A stretch of 64,000 bases of DNA from Sunxiuqinia sp965372405 (GTDB lineage: Bacteria > Bacteroidota > Bacteroidia > Bacteroidales > Prolixibacteraceae): assembly GCA_965372405.1 (NCBI GenBank), contig CBDVCE010000018.1, forward strand, positions 1 through 64,000, given 5' to 3'. Both the position numbers and the translations under genes were made by a program. Below are positions 51,647 through 59,840 of this stretch, piece after piece. The notes beneath the pieces are model-generated. The model ran no database searches. It worked only from the letters and a program-made list of their open reading frames with translations, and had not been told where the DNA came from. Positions within the stretch are counted from its first letter, which is position 1, and each line of letters opens with the position of its first letter.

Positions 51647-52819
51647 TTAATAATACCATAGATGATCTTTTATTGATTGAATTCCCTCTGTATCTATGCT
51701 TCCAGAAATCCGACGGACATGCAATAAGGTATTTTCCCGCTCTTTACTGTAGTTTTCAGCATTAGGGTTGAAACTATTGATTTTAACCATACCCGATGCA
51801 TGAATAAACTCTTTATTACCGATGTACATACCAACATGAGTCACTCTTTCGTGCTTAGTATCATTTGCAGAAAAGCCAAAAAAGAGCAAATCGCCTGCAA
51901 GAAGATTTGAATAATTTTTATCAATAGTTACAATTTCTCCATGTCGAACCTGAAGAGACGCATCGCGGGCAAGAATAATGCCTTGCGACCAATGAAGCGT
52001 TTTTATAAAACCACTACAATCAAACGCAGCAGGGGAGGTGCCGCCCCACAAATAAGAACGTCCTATATAGATTTTTCCAAGTTCAATCATTTGGAGAGGA
52101 CTAATTTTATCTCCTTGTGCCCATTCCTGAAATGGGATAATGCTCTCTTCTGCAATATATCCTGTTTTCCCAGATGGGAGCTGAATCTTATAAAAGCTTG
52201 TTGCCTCATCCTTTTGAACCAATAAACTTCCTCGATATAACGAGGATAAGATCGTTGAATTTATATCTGGGTGAGAAAATACAGGGGTTGAGTCAATTTT
52301 CACCAATAACCGTTTCGATTTTTTCCAACTGTCAAATTCGTCATTGTTCATGAATTGGATTGAAGAACTTACCAGCCACGAAATATATCTGTCAGGTGTT
52401 TGCACTAAACTCCAGTTTCCACTGTGTTTTAGAACTCTTACCGGAGTTCCTGCTAATGCCTGTGATACTAATTCTGAACTGTAGGTAGGTTTGCTTCGCA
52501 AATTAGAAACAGGTAAAATTGTTAATCCCCAATTGTTACTATCAGTATTAGGCAGAATAATAATGCTATCAATTATTTCATCTGTTTGAATTTGTTCTAA
52601 TAACTGTTTTTTTGCTTCAGCCATCGAAGTTTCCCCAACTAAAATCACTTTTCCATTTTGATGGTTAACCTTGACTTCAAAATGAGCCTCCCGTTTATCG
52701 GGTGCAAATTTCTTTTCAATTTCAAGTATTGTCTTTTCTATTGTTTCTACCTTATTCTGAATGCAGCCCATCAAGCCTACAACAACAAGTAAAAAACTGA
52801 TTGAACTAATTTTATTCAT
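51647..52819 (-). CDS. NlpC/P60 peptidase lipoprotein with SH3 domains
   Basis: 390 aa. A lipoprotein signal (LLVVVGLMGC, Cys19) is followed by a ~70-residue N-terminal region, two bacterial SH3-like domains (about 98-230) and a C-terminal NlpC/P60 papain-like domain (about 240-390). The catalytic Cys268 is in FDCSGF, His328 in THVGMYIG, and a third polar residue follows in FIHASG. It cleaves gamma-D-Glu to diamino-acid bonds in murein peptides, releasing L-Ala-D-Glu for the downstream epimerase. The pair forms a periplasmic murein-peptide degradation module. Confidence 0.9.
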   Translation of the reverse strand: MNKISSISFLLVVVGLMGCIQNKVETIEKTILEIEKKFAPDKREAHFEVKVNHQNGKVILVGETSMAEAKKQLLEQIQTDEIIDSIIILPNTDSNNWGLTILPVSNLRSKPTYSSELVSQALAGTPVRVLKHSGNWSLVQTPDRYISWLVSSSIQFMNNDEFDSWKKSKRLLVKIDSTPVFSHPDINSTILSSLYRGSLLVQKDEATSFYKIQLPSGKTGYIAEESIIPFQEWAQGDKISPLQMIELGKIYIGRSYLWGGTSPAAFDCSGFIKTLHWSQGIILARDASLQVRHGEIVTIDKNYSNLLAGDLLFFGFSANDTKHERVTHVGMYIGNKEFIHASGMVKINSFNPNAENYSKERENTLLHVRRISGSIDTEGIQSIKDHLWYY

Positions 52820-52878
52820 CCTTTTGCCTAAATGGATTATCTATTTATTTCTACTAAAAATCCCCTAAATAAAAATAG

Positions 52879-52886
52879 TACTTTTG
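52879..52886 (+). promoter_or_regulatory. -7 box for truC
   Basis: TACTTTTG matches TAnnTTTG and lies 18 nt before ATG 52905. It overlaps a possible TTG start at 52884, favouring the ATG. Confidence 0.45.
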
Positions 52887-52904
52887 CCTCAATATAAAAA
52901 TGAC

Positions 52905-53648
52905 ATGGACTCTATTCAAATTTCAATTATATACGAGGACAACGATATTGTGGTTGTCGACAAGCCTGAAGGTTTGCCCGTTCACAAGAATGATTTTATG
53001 CAACATGACGCTGACTACCTCACTAAAAATCTTGGCAAACAATTGGGAAAAGGGATTTTTAATGTGCACCGTCTGGATGCAAAAACATCGGGAGTTATGG
53101 TTTTGGCATTATCATCTGAAGTGGCAAATTTATTAACCAAGCAATTTGAGAATAAGGAAGTAGATAAAGAATACACAACCATTGTTTTAGGCGATTTGCC
53201 AGAGGCAGGTACGATAGATCGAAAAGTCACTGTAAAAAAGAAAACCCGCTTTAAAAAGCCCGCGGAAACTAATTATACAAGAGAAAAGGTAGTAACAAGC
53301 AATATATCATACAAAGAACGTGAAAATGTCAATCTAAACCTGGTTAAGGTTTTTCCCAAAACAGGTCGTTGGCATCAAATCAGGCAACATTTTGCTGGAA
53401 TCAGAAATGATATTGTTGGAGATTCGCATCACGGTGATTTTACATTCAACAAAATAATTACCGAGCGTTTTGGAATTAGGCGATTATTTCTACACGCATC
53501 AGTAATTGCTTTTAAACACCCGGTTACAGGTAATAATCTTAGGTTTGAAAGTGAATTGCCAGCAATCTTCACAGAACTATTAAACGTAGTTCAATCAGAT
53601 GGGCAAAAGGAAAAGGAATCCGAAGAAATGACAAACGGAACCTCCTAA
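52905..53648 (+). CDS. truC: RluA-family pseudouridine synthase (TruC-like)
   Basis: A 247-aa pseudouridine synthase. Catalytic Asp lies in NVHRLDAKTSGVMVLA. Other RluA motifs are DIVVVDKPEGLPVHK, DKEYTTIVLGDLP and KTGRWHQIRQHFAGI, and VGDSHHGDFTFNKII followed by LFLHA is typical of TruC (tRNA Psi65). Substrate choice is by resemblance to TruC; RluA-like rRNA activity is possible. Start ATG 52905 is preferred to TTG 52884, which overlaps the promoter box. The 3' end overlaps the convergent hemolysin III gene by 54 bp. Confidence 0.9.
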   Translation: MDSIQISIIYEDNDIVVVDKPEGLPVHKNDFMQHDADYLTKNLGKQLGKGIFNVHRLDAKTSGVMVLALSSEVANLLTKQFENKEVDKEYTTIVLGDLPEAGTIDRKVTVKKKTRFKKPAETNYTREKVVTSNISYKERENVNLNLVKVFPKTGRWHQIRQHFAGIRNDIVGDSHHGDFTFNKIITERFGIRRLFLHASVIAFKHPVTGNNLRFESELPAIFTELLNVVQSDGQKEKESEEMTNGTS

Positions 53649-54236
53649 AATAAAAAGATGAAATACCAGATGAAAAAATGGGACTTTTTTTATAACAAAA
53701 AAGACTACTCCACCGGAATAGCTTAAAGCTCCAGCCAGAAAAAACCACAATGACGTTTCGGGTACATTTTTGATTACCGGAACAATTGCAATAATTACCA
53801 ACCATCCCATGGCAACATAAAGAATGGTTGAAAGCTTACTGAAGCGTGTAGAATAAAACCAAACTTTAAAAACTACGCCAGCAATTGCAAGTGCCCAAAT
53901 TAATCCAAAAATAGTCCAGCCAACCCAGCCTCGAAGTGAAATAAGAGAAAGGGGAGTGTATGAACCAGCAATCAAAATGTATATAGCTGAATGATCAAAC
54001 TTATTGAGCATGTATTTTAAGCGTGGTCTTTTTGCTCCGTGAAAGAGGGTAGAGGCCAGATACAAGGTAATCATACTTACCCCAAAAACAGAGAAACTTA
54101 CAATATGCCAGGCATCACCATAAAGAGCTCCGAAAACTACAAGTAAACTTATCCCGGCAACAGCCAATACAATACCTACTGCGTGAGATATACTGTTTGC
54201 AATTTCTTCTGCTTTTATGAGTTTCTGTTTTTTCAA
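53595..54236 (-). CDS. Hemolysin III family membrane protein
   Basis: A 213-aa seven-helix protein of the YqfA/HlyIII (PAQR) family. Conserved features are EEIANSISHAVGIVLAVAG at the start, STLFHGAKRPRLKYMLNKFDHSAIYILIAGSYTPL, and GVVFFVIKKVPFFHLVFHLFILGGSVCHFFGF near the C-terminus with the His cluster that binds zinc in PAQR proteins. The role in non-pathogens is unclear (membrane-lipid homeostasis or ceramidase-like activity). The start codon is TTG at 54236: a stop lies just upstream in frame and no in-frame ATG fits the family start. Confidence 0.88.
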   Translation of the reverse strand: MKKQKLIKAEEIANSISHAVGIVLAVAGISLLVVFGALYGDAWHIVSFSVFGVSMITLYLASTLFHGAKRPRLKYMLNKFDHSAIYILIAGSYTPLSLISLRGWVGWTIFGLIWALAIAGVVFKVWFYSTRFSKLSTILYVAMGWLVIIAIVPVIKNVPETSLWFFLAGALSYSGGVVFFVIKKVPFFHLVFHLFILGGSVCHFFGFLFLLPI

Positions 54237-54325
54237 TTTTTTAATTTAAGTACACCGAAGATAAGCAGATTCATTTCAAAATATTATTGAATCGTAATTT
54301 TAGTAAAAATGAATTAATAATAACT

Positions 54326-55171
54326 TTAATCATTAATGGTTGGCACACCACTCAAAAATCCCAATTTAGTAAGGAACTTATCCGTTTCAAAAATGGTTTC
54401 TTTATAAATATTGATGTTTTTAAAATTGAAAAATCCGTGCTGTTGGCCTTCATAAATAAATAGTTCGCATGTGCTTTTAACTTTTTCCATTACTGTTTTG
54501 TAGTACTTAACTGTTTCTACAGGGATTAATTTATCGGCACTACCCAGAAAAAGAATAGTTGGTGGAGCTCCTTTACGAATATTATGAAGAGGGGAAAAAC
54601 ACATAAATTTCTCGGCAATTCTTTCGTAACCATAGCCTCCCGGTCCATTATCAATAACTGGGTTAAATAATACCAACGCATTGGGTTTGCAGCTTATAGA
54701 AATGTCATCAGTACTTTCATTGTATTTTTCAATTAATGCTGTTGCCGCTGCCAAATGGCCTCCTGCAGAACCTCCCGATGCTACAATTCGATTCGTGTCA
54801 ACACGAAAGGTCTTAGCATTCTTCCGAATAAAACGAATAGCTGATTTGGCATCCTTTAACGATTCAAAAGGAGTAGTTTGTTGCCGTGATTTTACCCGAT
54901 AGTCAACAAGAAAACAAATCATTCCTCGTTTTGAGAAATATTTTGCGTGTTCCTTAAATTGCCAAACAGTACCACCATTCCATCCTCCGCCAAAATAGAA
55001 TACAATAGCTGGGTAGCTTTTACTTTCTTCCATTTCTTCCGGATAGATAACTTGCATTTTGAGCTCAGTAGTGTCAACCTGTTTATAGCTTACCTCCTTA
55101 AAATCCTGAGCATTGACGATTGATCCAAGCAAAATAAAAAATAGAGTGGCAAATAAGATTTTCTCTTTCAT
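54326..55171 (-). CDS. Exported alpha/beta hydrolase (esterase/lipase type)
   Basis: 281 aa with a Sec signal peptide (LFATLFFILLGSIVNAQ). The acetyl-esterase-like fold has the oxyanion region YFGGGWNGGT (in place of HGGG), VDYRVKSRQQTTPFESLKDAKSAIRFIRKNA, nucleophile elbow ASGGSAGGHLAAA and a C-terminal catalytic His in QQHGFFNF. The acid is probably the Asp in GSADKLIPV. Such enzymes often deacetylate sugars in Bacteroidota, but no polysaccharide utilisation genes lie nearby. It appears to be a single gene. Confidence 0.88.
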   Translation of the reverse strand: MKEKILFATLFFILLGSIVNAQDFKEVSYKQVDTTELKMQVIYPEEMEESKSYPAIVFYFGGGWNGGTVWQFKEHAKYFSKRGMICFLVDYRVKSRQQTTPFESLKDAKSAIRFIRKNAKTFRVDTNRIVASGGSAGGHLAAATALIEKYNESTDDISISCKPNALVLFNPVIDNGPGGYGYERIAEKFMCFSPLHNIRKGAPPTILFLGSADKLIPVETVKYYKTVMEKVKSTCELFIYEGQQHGFFNFKNINIYKETIFETDKFLTKLGFLSGVPTIND

Positions 55172-55267
55172 CAGATAATGTTGCTTATTGGTTTAAGCTC
55201 TGAAAGTAGCGATTCTTCCTTTTGCTGCCAAATCGTATAAATGAAGATTATGGAGTGTAAGGAATAG

Positions 55268-55885
55268 TTAAGACTTAACTTCTACAAACTGTGGGTTTTT
55301 CATAATACGCTCTGAAAGATCGTCCATTTTTTCGTGCCATCTATTTGCAAACATTAAGCACTGAATTTTTTTAGATCCATCAGCTATTCGATAAACCACA
55401 GGATGATGACGGTTTGGAAAGATTGTTTCTGCGTCATCAACGACCAAAAGTTTTAATTTAGTGCTTGGAATTCCAGTATTACTCAAAAGTTCATTAATGC
55501 GTTTGGGTGTTCCAATTAAGATGTCTAACCCTTCGTAAATACAATCCTTTTGAAATTGCAGATTGCCATGGTCAAATACGGTAAAAGTGCGCAGGTTGGT
55601 ATGTTTTCCAAGAATTTCGAATTGTTCTTCCAGCTCAAAAGCTTTTTCTTTGCTTTCAACCATTATAATAGCGCGTGGTGCCTCTTCAAAAGCTTTTTTA
55701 AGTTGTTGGATAACTCCAATAACAATAGCTGTTGATTTTCCTGAACCTTCTGGAGCAATGACAAATAGGTCTCCTCCTGATTTTATCTTCGGCATACAAT
55801 TGGTCTGGATTTCTTTTGGTTCTTTATCAAAACCAGCATCAATTATTCCGCTAACCAACTCCGGACTTAGTTTCTTTAATTTCAT
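55268..55885 (-). CDS. Single-domain DEAD-box-like protein (RecA1 only)
   Basis: 205 aa corresponding only to the first RecA domain of a DEAD-box helicase. The Q-motif region is GFDKEPKEIQ, motif I APEGSGKS at 44-51, motif Ib GTPKRI, and motif II reads VVDDAE (150-153 DDAE in place of DEAD). The motif III position reads LMFAN instead of SAT. No second RecA domain follows before the stop, and no frameshift rescues one. It cannot be a normal helicase. It may be an ATP-dependent RNA-binding regulator or a partner of another helicase. It lies upstream of a divergent cold shock gene. Confidence 0.85.
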   Translation of the reverse strand: MKLKKLSPELVSGIIDAGFDKEPKEIQTNCMPKIKSGGDLFVIAPEGSGKSTAIVIGVIQQLKKAFEEAPRAIIMVESKEKAFELEEQFEILGKHTNLRTFTVFDHGNLQFQKDCIYEGLDILIGTPKRINELLSNTGIPSTKLKLLVVDDAETIFPNRHHPVVYRIADGSKKIQCLMFANRWHEKMDDLSERIMKNPQFVEVKS

Positions 55886-56145
55886 TTCTTAATATTCGTT
55901 GCCCCGCAAAAGTATAAAAATATATTTTGTCGATTGCTGCTATATCCTCTAACCAGCCAATCATATTGAAAGACCCGTTATTATCTTCATGTATCATGTC
56001 AACAAATTGAAAACGACTTAAAAATACTTAGTCCCTTCATTTTAGATGGATATCACCTATAATAATCGATTTTTTAGATATGAAAAAAACCAATTGTAAA
56101 ATCTAGAAATTAAATGTAACTTGCACGAAATTAATTATTACAATA

Positions 56146-56337
56146 ATGAATAAAGGAACAGTTAAGTTTTTTAACGAATCAAAAGGTTTTGGTTTTATTA
56201 AAGATTCTGAATCTTCAGAAGAGTATTTCGTTCACGTAAGTGGTATTAAAGAAGTTATTAGAGAAGATGATGAAGTTGAGTTCGATCTTCAAGATGGAAA
56301 AAAAGGATTGAATGCCGTAAATGTAAGAGTAGTATAG
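56146..56337 (+). CDS. Cold shock protein, CspA family
   Basis: A 63-aa single cold shock domain. RNP1 KGFGFIKD and RNP2 EYFVHVSGI are intact, and NKGTVKFFNESKGFGF is the standard start. It binds single-stranded RNA/DNA and melts secondary structure. A 260-nt upstream gap may hold a long 5' leader as in other csp genes, but no consensus cold box was recognised. A strong terminator follows. The divergent neighbour is a DEAD-box-like protein, the other class usual in cold-stress RNA remodelling. Confidence 0.95.
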   Translation: MNKGTVKFFNESKGFGFIKDSESSEEYFVHVSGIKEVIREDDEVEFDLQDGKKGLNAVNVRVV

Positions 56338-56362
56338 CACAACATATTAACTACATTTTTTT

Positions 56363-56393
56363 AAAAAAGTCCCTCTAACCGAGGGACTTTTTT
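56363..56393. terminator. Bidirectional terminator (csp / mnmE)
   Basis: AAAAAAGTCCCTC (56363-56375) pairs with GAGGGACTTTTTT (56381-56393), loop TAACC. Uridine tracts would form on both strands. Confidence 0.9.
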
Positions 56394-57801
56394 ATTTTCC
56401 GATACAGAAGTTTTTAAAGATATGCCCTAGAATTTCGTCAGTTGATATTTCTCCAGTAATTTCACCCAGATAATGCAAGCATTCGCGAATATCTTGTGCC
56501 AGAAAATCACCTGAAATTCCCGTCTCCAATCCATTGTTGACACGCAATACTGCTTCATGTGCATTTTTAAGGGCTTCGAAGTGGCGAAGGTTAGTTACAA
56601 TAACATCTTCAGATTCCATCTGTCCAATACCTGCATTTTCTTTGAGCAGTTCAATTAGGCTTTCCATATTTTGTCTGCCTTTTGCAGAAATAAAAACGAT
56701 ATCTTCATTGTCAGCTAACTCAACAGAAGAAAGTAGTCCATTAATTTTTTCTCGTCCTCCTAAATCAGCTTTGTTACCAACGATGATTAATTGCTGAGAA
56801 TCAATTCGATCTCTAATTTTTTGCAATCGTTCGGTCATTAATTCAACCGGATTATTTAAATCGAGTACAAGTAGTACAATTGTAGCCTGATCAAGCTTGT
56901 TATATGTGCGCTCAATACCAATAGTTTCAATTTCATCGACCGTTTCTCGAATTCCTGCTGTATCAAAGAATCGGAAAGCAGTTCCATCAATATTTATAAC
57001 ATCCTCAATTACATCACGGGTAGTACCATGGATATCTGACACAATTGCTTTTTCTTCGTTTAAAATGGCATTGAGTAGGGTAGACTTACCTACATTGGTT
57101 TCTCCAACAATCGATACAGGGATGCCGTTTTTAATTGCATTACCTAATTGAAAGGAATTTGCCAATTTGCCAATTAATTGCTCAATCTTATTGGTAAGTT
57201 TAACCAAGTCTCCACGATCAGCAAATTCTACATCTTCTTCACCAAAATCAAGCTCCAGTTCAACCATAGCTATAAAGTGCAACAACTGCTCCCGCAAACT
57301 GCTGATCTCTTTTGAAAAGCCACCACGCATTTGTGAAAGCGCCAATTTATGAGCAGATGCGTTGGTTGAAGCAATTAAGTCAGCAACTGCCTCGGCCTGT
57401 GAAAGATCCATCTTTCCATTCAGAAATGCACGTTGTGTAAATTCACCTGGCTTAGCCATTCTCGCACCATTCTTTAATAGCAGTTCTAATATCCGTTGCT
57501 GTATGTAAACGGCTCCATGACACCCAATCTCAACTATATCTTCTCCTGTAAAAGAGTGGGGGGCTTTAAATAGATTAACCAATACTTCATCTATCACTTC
57601 AATACCATCCTTAATTTCGCCATAGTGAATAGAATTTGCCGGCTGCTCTACTAGTTTCTTTGCTTTCTTTTTTGATTGGAAAACTTTATCTGTGATTTGA
57701 ATAGCTTCTTCGCCTGAAAGTCTGATAGTTGCAATAGCACCCATTCCCGGAGCTGTTGCAATGGCACATATGGTAGATTGATCAATCATTTTGAGTTTCA
57801 T
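56392..57801 (-). CDS. mnmE: tRNA modification GTPase MnmE
   Basis: A 469-aa GTPase that, with MnmG, installs carboxymethylaminomethyl on wobble U34. The N-terminal folate-binding domain starts STICAIATAPGMGAIATIRLSG. The central helical domain includes AEAVADLIASTNASAHKLALSQMRGGFS. The inserted G domain has G1 GETNVGKST, the G3 motif DTAGIRE and NKAD. The C-terminal motif is FCIGK with the conserved Cys. ATG 57801 is used; ATG 57789 would remove four residues. Convergent with csp. Confidence 0.96.
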   Translation of the reverse strand: MKLKMIDQSTICAIATAPGMGAIATIRLSGEEAIQITDKVFQSKKKAKKLVEQPANSIHYGEIKDGIEVIDEVLVNLFKAPHSFTGEDIVEIGCHGAVYIQQRILELLLKNGARMAKPGEFTQRAFLNGKMDLSQAEAVADLIASTNASAHKLALSQMRGGFSKEISSLREQLLHFIAMVELELDFGEEDVEFADRGDLVKLTNKIEQLIGKLANSFQLGNAIKNGIPVSIVGETNVGKSTLLNAILNEEKAIVSDIHGTTRDVIEDVINIDGTAFRFFDTAGIRETVDEIETIGIERTYNKLDQATIVLLVLDLNNPVELMTERLQKIRDRIDSQQLIIVGNKADLGGREKINGLLSSVELADNEDIVFISAKGRQNMESLIELLKENAGIGQMESEDVIVTNLRHFEALKNAHEAVLRVNNGLETGISGDFLAQDIRECLHYLGEITGEISTDEILGHIFKNFCIGK

Positions 57802-58087
57802 TATATTACATGACGAGCAAACTTTTCGTTCTAATTTTGGTATTTAAACCATATACAACTATTGAAAGCCTGATCATTATATTTATTTGTTTGCAAATGT
57901 ATTATAAGATAGTCTTCAAATGAAATCTTCGTAGCATGATTTGTTATTTTTTAAATATTCTGATTATTTTTTCGATGTACTTTAAAAAGGATATGTTTAT
58001 ATAAACATGAACAATTCCAAATTGAATAAAGCTTAAATGAATTTTATTACATTTGCTCTGCAAAATAAACTTCGAAAAAAAGAATAA

Positions 58088-58834
58088 ATGAAATTATTAG
58101 AAGGAAAAACAGCTATTATAACGGGTGCTTCCCGTGGAATTGGTAAAGCAATTGCTATAAAATTTGCACAAGAAGGATGTAATATCGCTTTTACTGATTT
58201 GTTTGATGATGAGAATATGAAAGCTACTGAAGCTGAATTAAATGCTTTTGGCGTAAAAGCTAAAGGATATGCTTCAAATGCAGCCAATTATGAAGATACA
58301 GATAAAGTAGTTACTGAAATAGTTAAAGAATTTGGAAGCATTGATGCTCTAGTAAACAATGCTGGTATTACTAAAGATACTTTATTAATGCGCATGACGG
58401 AAGAGCAATGGGACGCGGTTATTACTGTGAATCTGAAATCAGTTTTTAATTTTACAAAAGCAGCACAACGCACCATGTTAAAGCAACGTTCGGGTTCAAT
58501 TATTAACCTAAGCTCTGTTGTTGGTGTAAGTGGTAATGCTGGCCAGTCAAATTACTCAGCTTCTAAAGCAGGCATTCTTGGTTTTACCAAATCTATTGCT
58601 AAAGAATTAGGCTCAAGAGGCATTCGTAGTAATGCAATTGCTCCTGGTTTTATTATTACTGAAATGACTGGACAGATTCCAGAAGAATCACGCAAGGCAT
58701 GGGAAGCAAATATTCCTATGAAACGTGGCGGAACTCCTGAAGAGGTTGCGAAGACTGCATTATTCCTGGCTTCTGATCTTTCAAGCTACGTAAGCGGACA
58801 AGTGATTAATGTGTGTGGAGCAATGAATACCTAA
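58088..58834 (+). CDS. fabG: 3-oxoacyl-ACP reductase
   Basis: A 248-aa classical SDR that reduces 3-ketoacyl-ACP in fatty acid synthesis. The NADPH loop is TGASRGIGKAIA, followed by NNAGI at about 88-92, Ser in NLSSVVG, and catalytic YSASKAG. IAPGFIITEMT and the C-terminal SYVSGQVINVCGAMNT are typical of FabG (usually VDGGM). The upstream 286-nt gap is AT-rich with no recognised element. No other fab genes lie nearby. Confidence 0.92.
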   Translation: MKLLEGKTAIITGASRGIGKAIAIKFAQEGCNIAFTDLFDDENMKATEAELNAFGVKAKGYASNAANYEDTDKVVTEIVKEFGSIDALVNNAGITKDTLLMRMTEEQWDAVITVNLKSVFNFTKAAQRTMLKQRSGSIINLSSVVGVSGNAGQSNYSASKAGILGFTKSIAKELGSRGIRSNAIAPGFIITEMTGQIPEESRKAWEANIPMKRGGTPEEVAKTALFLASDLSSYVSGQVINVCGAMNT

Positions 58835-58859
58835 TAAAAATCACAAGAATTATATATAG

Positions 58860-58888
58860 ACCGTCCTTCAAAAGAGGGCGGTTTTTTT
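58860..58888 (+). terminator. Terminator of fabG
   Basis: CCGTCCT (58861-58867) pairs with AGGGCGG (58875-58881), one G-T pair, followed by seven T residues. Confidence 0.8.
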
Positions 58889-58917
58889 AATTTATATCTA
58901 GCCAATTCTACTTTAAA

Positions 58918-59793
58918 ATGACAACACTTTTTATTGGTTTATCAACTTTAGATATTCAGTATTTTGTTGATGAATTTCCATTATCGAACATTAAGATAAA
59001 AACCGAAGAGCCAAACCTCCTGATTGGAGGTCCAGCGACAAATGCTGCTGTGGCAAATTCGTTCTTGGGTGGAGAGTCAGTTTTGCTAAGTGGAGTAGGG
59101 AATAGTCCTTTTAAAGAAATGTTTGCTAATGATTTTGAAGAGTGCAATATAAAGCATATTGACTTTTACGATGGTCACAAACAACTTCCAGTTTTGGCTT
59201 CTGTAATTACATCTAAAACTAATGGTGACCGAAATATCTTCACCTACAATCCAAGTGCAAACGGTTTTAAAATTGATCCCATAAAAGTATTTGATGAAAT
59301 TCGTCCATCCCAAGTTTTAATTGATGGCTTTTACCCAGAAATTGCAATTCCATTGTGCAAACTTGCGAACGAGATGAATATTCCTGTAGTATTTGACGGA
59401 GGCAGTTGGAAACCACACCTAATAGAAATGCTTTCTTACGTTGATTATGCTATTTGTTCTGCGAATTTTCATTCTCCAGAGTGCAAAACAACAATTGATG
59501 TGATTGATTTTTTAAAAGAAGAAGGTATTTCTAAAATTGCGATAACAAATGGCTCTGAGCGGTTCTCTTTTGAAGATCAAAATGAGAAAGGAGAGATTGA
59601 GGTTCCATTAATAAAAGCTGTTGATACTCTTGGTGCTGGAGACTTTTTTCATGGTGCTTTTTGTTTTTTTATCCTACTCGGTAATTCTTTTAAGTACGCA
59701 CTAGAACAAGCCTCTTTTGTTGCTGCAAAAAGCTGCGAATATCCCGGAACTCGTGAATGGTTAAAGAAACTAGAAAAAGAAACTTTTCTTTGA
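58918..59793 (+). CDS. PfkB-family carbohydrate kinase
   Basis: A 291-aa ribokinase-like sugar kinase. The N-terminal signature is LIGGPATNAAVANSFLGGESVLLSGVG (PfkB signature 1 region), and the C-terminal signature with catalytic Asp is DTLGAGDFFHGAFC. The sugar specificity is not evident. Length and motifs are complete. It lies 83 nt after fabG across a terminator, and 47 nt upstream of the phosphatase gene, so it is likely an independent transcript. Confidence 0.9.
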   Translation: MTTLFIGLSTLDIQYFVDEFPLSNIKIKTEEPNLLIGGPATNAAVANSFLGGESVLLSGVGNSPFKEMFANDFEECNIKHIDFYDGHKQLPVLASVITSKTNGDRNIFTYNPSANGFKIDPIKVFDEIRPSQVLIDGFYPEIAIPLCKLANEMNIPVVFDGGSWKPHLIEMLSYVDYAICSANFHSPECKTTIDVIDFLKEEGISKIAITNGSERFSFEDQNEKGEIEVPLIKAVDTLGAGDFFHGAFCFFILLGNSFKYALEQASFVAAKSCEYPGTREWLKKLEKETFL

Positions 59794-59840
59794 TAATCAT
59801 TTTCGTTAACTTGTATTAAAATCTTGTTGTCAATTTTCAC

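Noticed and set aside
57802..58087. Possible small RNA in the gap upstream of fabG
   Set aside because: The sequence is AT-rich without a stable hairpin, terminator or promoter pair that I could support.
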